Part shown: piece by piece, positions 7,383 through 14,346 of the stretch
Layout of the letters: each line of letters opens with the position of its first letter
How positions within the stretch are numbered: position 1 is the stretch's first letter
NCBI GenBank assembly: GCA_910577495.1
Contig: CAJTML010000040.1
Coordinates: 1 to 16,410 of the forward strand
DNA from: an uncultured Eggerthellaceae bacterium
GTDB taxonomy: Bacteria > Actinomycetota > Coriobacteriia > Coriobacteriales > Eggerthellaceae
Direction: 5' to 3'
DNA length: 16,410 nt
Translations under genes and position numbers: made by a program
Notes under the pieces: generated by a model
The model's input: only the letters and a program-made list of their open reading frames with translations
What the model was told of the DNA's origin: nothing
Database searches by the model: none

Positions 7383-8183
7383 CTATACGTCACTCAGTGC
7401 AATATGTGCCTCACCTGAAGCAATGTGGAGCTGTGCCCCATCGGCAGCGCTCAGCACCAAGCAGCCCCCATCATCAATTCCTACAACGCACCCTTGCCCG
7501 AGGATATTCCCTACCCGGTCCTCCACTATAACTTGCCGATTTTGCAGCGCAGCATGCTGATCAAACAGCGAAACAAAGGGTGCGAAACCCTCTTGCACCC
7601 AGCGTTGATAGAGCGTCTGAAAGGCGGAAAGCTCGGCCTCAAACACCACGTCAAGTGCCGTTTGGGTATCAAGCGCGCGTAAAGCAGGCGCAATTTCGCT
7701 CACATAGGCAACACGGTTTTTGCCAGGCACCTCTGGCGCTCCCGCATCTGGTGCTACCACGTTGATTCCAACCCCCACGCAAATTCCTCCTGCGTGTGCT
7801 TCCAGTGAAATGCCGCAGAGCTTATTGAAGGCAGCTGAGGGACAAGGCGCGTCAGCAGGCGAAGCAAGTACGACGTCATTTGGCCATTTCACCTGCACCG
7901 ATGAGGAGCATTCCGGATCCGCCAATGCAGCAAGCGCACGGCGCACCGCTAAGCCAACCACCAAACTCAAGGTTGGAAGCTGCGCTTGCGGTACCTCAGG
8001 CCGCAACAAAAATGATGCATAAAGCCCGCCCTCGGGGCTGGTCCACGCTCTCCCCTGTCGACCATAGCCGCCCGTTTGCTTGCGCGCACGGATGACCAAG
8101 CCCTCGGCCTCCCCTGCTTCAAGTGCACGTTTCACCAGATCATTGGTGGATGTAACCTCATCAAACGAGCGAACCGTAAACAT
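7383..8183 (-). CDS. birA: Biotin--[acetyl-CoA-carboxylase] ligase, monofunctional type
   Basis: Activates biotin to biotinoyl-5'-AMP and attaches it to the lysine of biotin carboxyl carrier domains. Of its 266 residues the catalytic domain occupies most of the chain: STND at 12-15, RKQTGGYGRQGRAW at 34-47 (the biotinoyl-AMP binding loop, usually GRGRRGR), VKWPNDV at 98-104 and VGVGINV at 136-142, followed by a C-terminal SH3-like domain carrying VEDRVGNILGQG. The protein starts directly with the catalytic domain, so the helix-turn-helix of bifunctional BirA is absent and this protein should not regulate transcription by itself. It follows folK after only 20 nt, with a weak GGTAGG ribosome binding site, and is probably cotranscribed from ftsH downward. 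Confidence 0.95.
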   Translation of the reverse strand: MFTVRSFDEVTSTNDLVKRALEAGEAEGLVIRARKQTGGYGRQGRAWTSPEGGLYASFLLRPEVPQAQLPTLSLVVGLAVRRALAALADPECSSSVQVKWPNDVVLASPADAPCPSAAFNKLCGISLEAHAGGICVGVGINVVAPDAGAPEVPGKNRVAYVSEIAPALRALDTQTALDVVFEAELSAFQTLYQRWVQEGFAPFVSLFDQHAALQNRQVIVEDRVGNILGQGCVVGIDDGGCLVLSAADGAQLHIASGEAHIALSDV

Positions 8184-8203
8184 AGCGCCTACCGAAAACC
8201 AGC

Positions 8204-9223
8204 TTATGCGCGGTCAAGCTTATGAGACCAACCAACGCGCGAGGACTTCTCGATGGCATCCGCAGCAACCGAGCGGCCATCAGCCAACACGTGCGTAGGG
8301 CGAATCTCTTCAAGCGGAGTCACCACAAAATCGCGTTCCAACAGACGCGGATGCGGAAGGGTGAGCTGCTCATCATCAGACACATAAAGCTGATAATCCA
8401 AAATGTCCAAGTCACAGGTTCGCGGACCATTCTCAATTTCGCGAACGCGACCAAGGCTGTTCTCAATAGCCTGCAGATACTTCAACAACTCACGCGGCGG
8501 CAAGCCGGTGCGCACCAGCAACACGGCGTTGACAAAGGTATCCTGCTCAAGATAGTAGGCAGGCTCACTTTCGTAATAGGACGAGATGTCAATAATATCC
8601 GTATCAGGAATCGTGCAAATCCCCGAAATTGCCTGGTTAATCATGGCAATCTTGCCCTCAAGCTCTTCGCCCGGCTCAGCCACGAGTGCCACATTGCAGC
8701 CAAGGGATATGAAGGCGAAGGGGCGCAAATCCTTAAGCGCCTCAGCAGTTTTTGCCACGTTGTGCGTACGCACGATAGTAGCGCCCGCCTCGCACGCCAA
8801 CAGCGCCATCTGCGCGGACACCTCATCGCGATCAGCGGGGTTCGGGATATCATACATCGCGCCCAAAAAGCTCTTACGGGAAACCGCCACCATAACCGGA
8901 TAGCCAAGTCGCGCGAACTCAAAGTAGTTATACGTGATCATACGCGTCTGATCTGCGGTTTTTCCGAATCCCGGACCGGGATCAAGGCAGATGCGATCCT
9001 TCGCGATGCCCGCCGCCTCAAGACGCAGCGCACCTTCGCGCAAGTAATCGCGAACCTCAGCGACCACATCCACATACGTCGGGTCGTCTTGCATCGTCTG
9101 TGGCGTGCCTTGCATATGCATGAGCACCACACCACAATCGTGTGCGGCCACCGCCTCTACCATGTCGGGATCACGAAAACCCGAAACGTCATTAATGATG
9201 GAGGCGCCCGCCTCAAGACAGGC
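8204..9223 (-). CDS. folK: 3' portion of dihydropteroate synthase fused to intact 6-hydroxymethyl-7,8-dihydropterin pyrophosphokinase
   Basis: This frame holds the C-terminal two thirds of DHPS followed without a break by HPPK. It is open only from 9223, directly after an in-frame TAA (9224-9226), and enters as ACLEAGASIINDVSGF. DHPS motifs are present: LMHMQGTPQTMQ, DPGPGFGKT, SRKSF and RTHNV (residues 14-136 counted from the internal ATG at 9161-9163). HPPK follows at about 149-285, with FISLGCN, the ATP/pterin-site segment LGRVREIENGPRTCDLDILD and LPHPRLLERDF; it transfers pyrophosphate from ATP to hydroxymethyl-dihydropterin. The order FolP-FolK indicates an ancestral bifunctional protein. 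Because the frame is disrupted, FolK can be made only if translation restarts, for instance at ATG 9163, where no clear ribosome binding site was seen. The 3' end lies 20 nt from birA. HPPK assignment is firm; whether it is expressed is uncertain. Confidence 0.85.
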   Translation of the reverse strand, partial: ACLEAGASIINDVSGFRDPDMVEAVAAHDCGVVLMHMQGTPQTMQDDPTYVDVVAEVRDYLREGALRLEAAGIAKDRICLDPGPGFGKTADQTRMITYNYFEFARLGYPVMVAVSRKSFLGAMYDIPNPADRDEVSAQMALLACEAGATIVRTHNVAKTAEALKDLRPFAFISLGCNVALVAEPGEELEGKIAMINQAISGICTIPDTDIIDISSYYESEPAYYLEQDTFVNAVLLVRTGLPPRELLKYLQAIENSLGRVREIENGPRTCDLDILDYQLYVSDDEQLTLPHPRLLERDFVVTPLEEIRPTHVLADGRSVAADAIEKSSRVGWSHKLDRA

Positions 9224-9500
9224 TTACGCAAACCTCTTCAGCCACCAGCGCAATCACCACCGGCAGCACGCGCTCAAGTTCTTCTTCAACCGATACCGGA
9301 TCGGCACCGGGACGCGTGGACTCTCCACCCACATCAATAATGAGCGCGCCCTCATCAAGCATACGATGCGCCTGATTAAGTGCATCTTCCAGCGTTACAT
9401 ACTTGCCGCCATCTGAAAATGAATCGGGCGTGACGTTAAGGATGCCCATAATAATGGGCATCCGTGCATCAAAACTAAAACTACCGCAGTGCCAAATCAC
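9213..9500 (-). pseudogene. folP: Dihydropteroate synthase, truncated 5' fragment (broken folP)
   Basis: DHPS joins p-aminobenzoate to dihydropterin pyrophosphate and is the sulfonamide target. This 95-codon fragment begins at a GTG (9498-9500) with AAAGG about 10 nt upstream and carries the N-terminal motifs: MGILNVTPDSFSDGG (Mg/pyrophosphate loop 1), then IIDVGGESTRPGA (loop 2) and LPVVIALVAEEVCVS. It ends abnormally in SLS-stop at 9213-9215. The continuation ACLEAGASIIND is found in another frame a few bases away, and the intervening SVDTxKxxVA segment is missing from all frames. That segment contains the pterin-binding aspartate (Asp96 in E. coli). The pattern is a deletion of about 32 nt plus frameshift; AGC at the junction could be the remaining copy of a short direct repeat. 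As written, no active DHPS can be made from this locus. Confidence 0.85.
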
Positions 9501-9526
9501 TCGTTGGTACCTTTCGGGTCGTTGGT

Positions 9527-11887
9527 TTATGCGTTATGCGCAGGCTTATCTTCGTCTGCACTGTCAGCAGGCTTGCGCTGTGCTGCGTCCTCGGGCTGCT
9601 GCGCGGGCTGATCAGCCGTCGGCGTAGCGTAGGGATCTTCGCCTGCTGGAGCTGGTGCCTCAGGTGTTGCATCCATGATGTCTTCGCGAACGATTTCAGC
9701 ATCCACCTGTGCCTGCGTGGGCATATCAGACCTATCAGCATCTTGCGCTGCCGGCCAGAACGGACCGTTGGCGTTCTGATCACCCGGCTCAACAGGCTCA
9801 TCGCGCCAATTCGGATCAGCCAGCTGTGCATCACGCGCACGAGCTGCGGCCTCTTCGGCTTCCTTGCGTGCGTTGATCTCATCTTCGTGCGCCAGATACT
9901 CATCCCACTTGTTATCAAGCAGCGCCTCGCAGGCTTCGCCTTCAACGGTTTCGCGCTCCAAAAGGACGCTTGCCATGAGGTCCATCTGCTCCTTGTGGCT
10001 GGTCAAAATATCGTAAGCACGGTCATGCGCCTCTTTCATGATGCGCGCAACCTCTTCGTCAATGCGGCGAGCCGTCTCTTCGGAGTAGTCTTGCGTGTTG
10101 CCATAGTCCCTACCCAAGAAGACCTCATGATTGGGCTGGCCAAACACCTGCGTACCCAACGGCGACATGCCGTACTGCGTCACAATAGCGCGTGCCATCT
10201 TGGAAGCGCGCTCAAGGTCATTGCTGGCGCCTGTGGTAATGTCATCGCAGAAGATCTCTTCAGCAACGCGACCACCCATAAATACCGCCAGCTCATCGCG
10301 CATCTCACCCAGCGAGTTGAGCACCTTATCCTCTTTCGGGATGGACAAGGTATAACCCAGCGCGCGGCCACGCGAAATGATTGAAATCTTGTGCACCGGA
10401 TCCGCGTGATCAAGCAAATGACCCACCAGCGCATGTCCACTTTCGTGATAGGCAATGGTGTGCTTGGTCTTTTCATCCATGACCCTGCCCTTGCGCTCAG
10501 GACCGGCAATCACACGCTCCATGGACTCGCTCACTTCTTGCTGCGTGATGATCTTCTTGCCACGACGCGCGGTCAGAAGCGCACTTTCGTTCATGAGATT
10601 TGCCAGGTCGGCACCGGTAAAGCCCGGCGTCAGCTTTGCCACCTTCGACAAATCTACGTCGCTTCCAAGCGGCTTGTCCTTGGAGTGCACCTGCAGGATC
10701 TTCTCACGACCCTTCACATCCGGCGCATCCACCACAATTTGGCGGTCGAAACGGCCGGGGCGAAGCAGTGCCGGATCCAGTACGTCAGCACGGTTAGTAG
10801 CTGCAATCAAAACCACCGAGTCATTCGCCTCAAAACCGTCCATCTCAACAAGGAGCTGGTTGAGCGTTTGCTCGCGCTCATCATGACCACCGCCAAGGCC
10901 GGTGCCACGCTGACGGCCAACTGCGTCAATCTCGTCAATAAAGATGATTGCCGGAGCTGCTTCTTTTGCGTCCTTGAACAGGTCGCGAACACGAGAAGCA
11001 CCCACGCCTACAAACATCTCAACGAAGTCAGAGCCTGAGATGCTAAAGAAGGGCACGCCTGCCTCACCTGCAACCGCACGTGCAAGCAGCGTCTTGCCGG
11101 TACCCGGAGGGCCTACCAGCAAGCAACCGCGCGGAATCTTTGCGCCCATGGACTGGTATTTTGCCGGGTTCGCCAAGAAGTCTTTGATCTCTTGCATCTC
11201 CTCAACGGCTTCGTCCACACCCGCAACATCAGAGAATTTCACGTTCGGGCGCTCTTCCAAGGTCTTCTTCGCCTTGTTCTTGCCAAAGCTCATTTGGGAG
11301 TTGTTGGCCTTTTGCATCTGCGAGAAGAAGAAGAACAAGAACAAACCAATCAAGAGGATGGGAAGCAACGTCAAGAAGATGTCGCCGAAGGGGCTTGGCA
11401 GCTGAACCTCATAGGGAACATCGGGGTGTTGCGCCATGAGATCAGCCAGCGAGCCACCCGCATACGTTGCTACGTAGTTGTGCTCACTTCCCAATTCCAC
11501 CAGGTCAAGATCGGTAGTGCCCATACCCGATGCCGGTTTGCCCGTATCGGGGTTGGTGATGGTTGCCATGCGTGCATCCAGCGCTGAGAAGGCCGAATTG
11601 AATGCATCAGCCGCCGACGAACCAGCCGTGATGGCCGGGTAATACGTACCTGACACGGTGCCGTCGCCGGTGTTGTAGACCACGTTCGTCACGCGATCCT
11701 GCTCAACCGCCTGAACAAACTCCGACGTAATCAGACGATCAGTTACCGTCGGTCCTTCAGCATCAGACAAATTCATGAACTGCTGACCAACGAAAAATGC
11801 CACCAGCAAAAACAAGAGCACCGAAATGATAGTAGTTCTTGAATTTGGTTGTGGTGGTTGCGGTTTATTCGAATTGTTTTGTGCCAT
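9527..11887 (-). CDS. ftsH: ATP-dependent zinc metalloprotease FtsH
   Basis: A membrane-anchored AAA+ protease that extracts and degrades misfolded membrane proteins and short-lived regulators. Order along 786 residues: cytoplasmic Gln/Pro/Asn-rich start, transmembrane helix 1 (about 19-36), extracytoplasmic domain (about 40-168), transmembrane helix 2 (about 169-190), AAA+ module with Walker A GPPGTGKT (259-266), pore loop FVGVGASRVRD (292-302), Walker B IIFIDE (314-319) and second region of homology DPALLRPGRFDRQ (371-383), then the zinc protease domain with HESGH (481-485) and the third ligand region ASNDLE (554-559). The tail after about 675 is a low-complexity Ala/Pro/Asp/Glu-rich extension of about 110 residues, as in other actinobacterial FtsH proteins. 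It follows hpt by 12 nt and precedes folP by 26 nt, so it is likely in an operon with both. Confidence 0.98.
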   Translation of the reverse strand: MAQNNSNKPQPPQPNSRTTIISVLLFLLVAFFVGQQFMNLSDAEGPTVTDRLITSEFVQAVEQDRVTNVVYNTGDGTVSGTYYPAITAGSSAADAFNSAFSALDARMATITNPDTGKPASGMGTTDLDLVELGSEHNYVATYAGGSLADLMAQHPDVPYEVQLPSPFGDIFLTLLPILLIGLFLFFFFSQMQKANNSQMSFGKNKAKKTLEERPNVKFSDVAGVDEAVEEMQEIKDFLANPAKYQSMGAKIPRGCLLVGPPGTGKTLLARAVAGEAGVPFFSISGSDFVEMFVGVGASRVRDLFKDAKEAAPAIIFIDEIDAVGRQRGTGLGGGHDEREQTLNQLLVEMDGFEANDSVVLIAATNRADVLDPALLRPGRFDRQIVVDAPDVKGREKILQVHSKDKPLGSDVDLSKVAKLTPGFTGADLANLMNESALLTARRGKKIITQQEVSESMERVIAGPERKGRVMDEKTKHTIAYHESGHALVGHLLDHADPVHKISIISRGRALGYTLSIPKEDKVLNSLGEMRDELAVFMGGRVAEEIFCDDITTGASNDLERASKMARAIVTQYGMSPLGTQVFGQPNHEVFLGRDYGNTQDYSEETARRIDEEVARIMKEAHDRAYDILTSHKEQMDLMASVLLERETVEGEACEALLDNKWDEYLAHEDEINARKEAEEAAARARDAQLADPNWRDEPVEPGDQNANGPFWPAAQDADRSDMPTQAQVDAEIVREDIMDATPEAPAPAGEDPYATPTADQPAQQPEDAAQRKPADSADEDKPAHNA

Positions 11888-11899
11888 ATGTTAAGTCTC

Positions 11900-12445
11900 T
11901 TATTCGTAAATCTCGGGTTTCAGAACGCCAATGTAGGGCAAGTTGCGATAGCGCTCTGCATAATCTAAGCCATAGCCTACTATGAACTGATCCGGGCATT
12001 CAAAACCGGTATACAAACAGTTTATTTCAGCTTGCGATTTGGTCATCTTTCGAAGCAGGGTGACCACCTCAAGTGAGGCCGGATTGCGCGTTGCCAGATT
12101 TTCCAGCAAAAACTGCAGCGTCAATCCTGAGTCCAGAATGTCTTCTGCGATGATGACGTGCTTGCCCGAAATATTCGACGACAAGTCTTTGATAATGCGT
12201 ACCACGCCTGAGCTTTTTACGCCGTTGCCATACGAAGACACCGCCATGTAGTCCATCTCAAGGGGCAGCTCAATAGCGCGCACCAGGTCAGCCATGAAAA
12301 TTGCAGCGCCTCGGAGCACCGAAATAACCACGATGCCTTCCTCGGCTTTGTCTGCGTAATCCTGCGTCAGGGCAGCGCCAATCTCTTGCACGCGCGAGAC
12401 AATTTCGTCTTCACTAAAAATGATTTCAGCAATATCACTATGCAC
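11900..12445 (-). CDS. hpt: Hypoxanthine phosphoribosyltransferase
   Basis: Purine salvage enzyme that converts hypoxanthine (and guanine) with PRPP to IMP (GMP). The 181 residues fit the family. The PRPP-binding signature VIIAEDILDSGLTLQFL lies at about 97-113, with the conserved acidic pair Glu101-Asp102 and the DSGLTL loop; VLRGAAIFMADLVRAI (43-58) holds the pyrophosphate loop, and ECPDQFIVGYGLDYAERYRNLPYIGVL is the C-terminal purine-site region, quoted here as EC...VL blocks seen at about 148-174. The start is a GTG (12443-12445) preceded by AGAGG at 8 nt. ftsH follows after 12 nt, the standard tilS-hpt-ftsH order, here interrupted by maf between tilS and hpt. Confidence 0.96.
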   Translation of the reverse strand: MHSDIAEIIFSEDEIVSRVQEIGAALTQDYADKAEEGIVVISVLRGAAIFMADLVRAIELPLEMDYMAVSSYGNGVKSSGVVRIIKDLSSNISGKHVIIAEDILDSGLTLQFLLENLATRNPASLEVVTLLRKMTKSQAEINCLYTGFECPDQFIVGYGLDYAERYRNLPYIGVLKPEIYE

Positions 12446-12486
12446 GATATCAACCTCTTTGCTCTACGCTTTAGTTAATTCGTACT

Positions 12487-12495
12487 AGTGTACCA
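12487..12495 (-). promoter_or_regulatory. Candidate extended -10 for hpt-ftsH transcript
   Basis: On the minus strand TGGTACACT (complement of 12487-12495) resembles an extended -10 box, about 42 nt upstream of the hpt GTG. It lies in the 99-bp gap after maf, the largest gap in the rlmD-to-birA array, which makes a new promoter plausible. No matching -35 was found and the hexamer TACACT is only a 4 of 6 match. Confidence 0.3.
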
Positions 12496-12544
12496 TTGCG
12501 CATTTTGAGATGAGAGCCAATCGCACGAAGCTGACAACTTGCCA

Positions 12545-13213
12545 TCATTTTTCCACGGGATGAGGCACAAACACATCGGGAAGTTCGCGCAGCAATCGCT
12601 CAACTGGCAGCCCAATTACGTTGTCCATAGCGCCATCAATGCGCTCAATGAGTTTGGCGCCTTCGCCCTGTGCTGCATAGGCGCCCGCTTTGTCGAACGA
12701 CTCCCCTTTGCGCAGGTAATCCGCAATCTCGTCATCGGTGAGCTCTTTGAACGTGACATAGGTTCGATCCACAAACGTGCGAAAGCCCAGCGAGATATTC
12801 TCCGCTTCCGGGGCAGCCAAAAGCCACACCGACACGCCCGTCAGCACCTCGTGAGTGCGCCCCGCAAGCTGGCGAAGCATGTGTTTGGCATCCGAGAGAT
12901 TTGCCGGCTTGCCAAAGATTTCGCCGTCCAAAACCACCACGGTATCTGCGCCCAAAACGGCAGCCATCCCGGTGTAGTTTTCGGCGAGGATCTCCTGCAC
13001 CACCGCACCCGCCTTGCGCTCGGCCAGCTTTTTGACGGCCTCCTCGGGGTTGGCGCGCAGATCAGGCTCAAGGGTTTCATCCACCGGCGTTTGCGGCGTG
13101 CGTACCACAAACGAGATGTTCGCCTGGGTAAGCAAGTCGCGACGACGCGGCGATGCGCTTGCTAAAAAGATGTCAATCTGCTCTGGTGACAGCGTGGTTT
13201 GTTCGTCAGTCAT
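12545..13213 (-). CDS. maf: Maf-family nucleoside triphosphate pyrophosphatase
   Basis: Hydrolyses non-canonical or excess nucleoside triphosphates (dTTP/UTP or m7GTP type) to the monophosphate; historically linked to septum formation inhibition. The 222 residues show the family motifs in order: FLASASPRRRDLL (16-28), VDETL at 44-48, the catalytic GADTVVVLDG (88-97) followed by GKP, and DKAGAYAAQG (174-183) with NVIGLP (198-203). YAAQG suggests the dTTP/UTP-preferring subgroup, though this is inference. The last 10 residues are an unremarkable tail. A strong AAGGAG precedes the ATG at 13211-13213 by 7 nt. tilS ends 14 nt upstream, so the two genes are probably cotranscribed. Confidence 0.95.
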   Translation of the reverse strand: MTDEQTTLSPEQIDIFLASASPRRRDLLTQANISFVVRTPQTPVDETLEPDLRANPEEAVKKLAERKAGAVVQEILAENYTGMAAVLGADTVVVLDGEIFGKPANLSDAKHMLRQLAGRTHEVLTGVSVWLLAAPEAENISLGFRTFVDRTYVTFKELTDDEIADYLRKGESFDKAGAYAAQGEGAKLIERIDGAMDNVIGLPVERLLRELPDVFVPHPVEK

Positions 13214-13227
13214 CGGTTACTCCTTCT

Positions 13228-14346
13228 TTAGTCGCGCTTACGTCGCGCGCGAAATGCCGCCATTGGCTCAATTCGCACGCCCTGTTTGTTGGCGCTTACG
13301 GCAAGATTGCCCTGAATATTCGTCACATATCCGCTGTTGATCTGGCCATCATGCCAGCCGGCCAACACCGCTTCCACCGAAGCGGTTTCCACGCGCGCAT
13401 CCGCCCCGAGCTTGCTTTGCAGCATCCGCACGATCAAACGACGCATCAGCGGCACGGGCTCGGCGCCCAATTCAGGCGCAAGCACGCACCCCCCAGCCGG
13501 ATCCGCCTCATCAACACCCATAACCGAGCGCTCAACCAGATCATCCACCAGGGATTCTAGCATGTCATCCTCATCAGCAATGAGGTTCATCGAGCGCACC
13601 AGTGTCTCAGTGAGCTGGGGATTTCGCTCTTTTGCCCGCGGTACAATTTCATGGCGAACGTACGCGCGGAACCGGTCAGTGTGCGCGTTGGTGGCATCTT
13701 CGCGCCACAGCTCGCCCGCCTCATCACGCGCGCAGGGCTCATCTGCGGCCGCGCGAGCCTCAAGGTAGGCGCGCAGCTCATCACGACTGAGATCCAAAAG
13801 GGGGCGAACCACCGGACCGTTTTGGTACAGCATCGAGCGAAAACCGCCCGGGCCGGTCCCCACAATAGAGCGCATGTAGAAGTTCTCAATGCGGTCGTCG
13901 GCGGTATGTGCGGTGACAATTCTGCCCGATGAGAGCGGGTATGCCTCATGCATGCACATGCTGGCCAGCGCCTCGTTTGCCGCCAAATAGCGCTCTCGGC
14001 GCGCCACCGCCTCAATGTTTTCGCCCGTTCGATACGCCTCGCCAGCCACATCTATCTCGCACAAAAATAACGGGATGCCCAGCAGCTCTGCCAATTGAGC
14101 TACGAATTGGGCGTCCTGATCAGCAGCTTCGCCCCGCAGTTGGTGGTTCACATGCAGCATTGCCAAAGGACCGGTTGCGCCTGCTGCATGTAAGCTGGTC
14201 ATAACGTAGGCCAGCGCCGTTGAGTCGGAGCCGCCCGACACCATGAGCAAACACGGCGTGTCAGCCGTGATAAGCCCGCGGGTATTCATAGTTGCAAGCG
14301 CCTGATCGTTGACGCGCGCGATAATTTGCTCAGGTGAATCTAGCAT
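13228..14346 (-). CDS. tilS: tRNA(Ile)-lysidine synthase
   Basis: Converts cytidine 34 of the CAU-anticodon isoleucine tRNA to lysidine with ATP and lysine, so that it reads AUA codons. Of 372 residues the N-terminal domain has the PP-loop VSGGSDS at 36-42, LHVNHQLRGEAADQDAQFV (64-82) matching the HxxHxLR block, and AHTADDRIENFYMR at 146-159, the usual AxHxADDxxET signature in a slightly altered form. RSMLYQNGPVVRPLLDLSR fits the conserved RPLL region. The C-terminal part is short compared with E. coli TilS. The ATG (14344-14346) overlaps the end of the rlmD-like gene in ATGCTAG, so translation is likely coupled. Maf follows after 14 nt. This is an essential gene in most bacteria. Confidence 0.96.
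   Translation of the reverse strand: MLDSPEQIIARVNDQALATMNTRGLITADTPCLLMVSGGSDSTALAYVMTSLHAAGATGPLAMLHVNHQLRGEAADQDAQFVAQLAELLGIPLFLCEIDVAGEAYRTGENIEAVARRERYLAANEALASMCMHEAYPLSSGRIVTAHTADDRIENFYMRSIVGTGPGGFRSMLYQNGPVVRPLLDLSRDELRAYLEARAAADEPCARDEAGELWREDATNAHTDRFRAYVRHEIVPRAKERNPQLTETLVRSMNLIADEDDMLESLVDDLVERSVMGVDEADPAGGCVLAPELGAEPVPLMRRLIVRMLQSKLGADARVETASVEAVLAGWHDGQINSGYVTNIQGNLAVSANKQGVRIEPMAAFRARRKRD

Noticed and set aside
9213..9230. Programmed ribosomal frameshifting as an explanation for the split folP.
   Set aside because: There is no slippery heptamer, and a shift in frame would not restore the missing SVDT segment, so a deletion or sequence error fits better.
8222..9340. A 372-codon open frame on the plus strand opposite folP-folK.
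   Set aside because: It mirrors the codon structure of the opposite genes, is rich in Arg, His and Gln with no recognisable domain, and the minus strand carries clear DHPS and HPPK motifs.
10391..11038. A 215-codon open frame on the plus strand opposite ftsH, with a second one at 9536-10384.
   Set aside because: Both lie against the highly conserved AAA+ and protease domains of FtsH, with composition expected of shadow frames and no ribosome binding site or motif.
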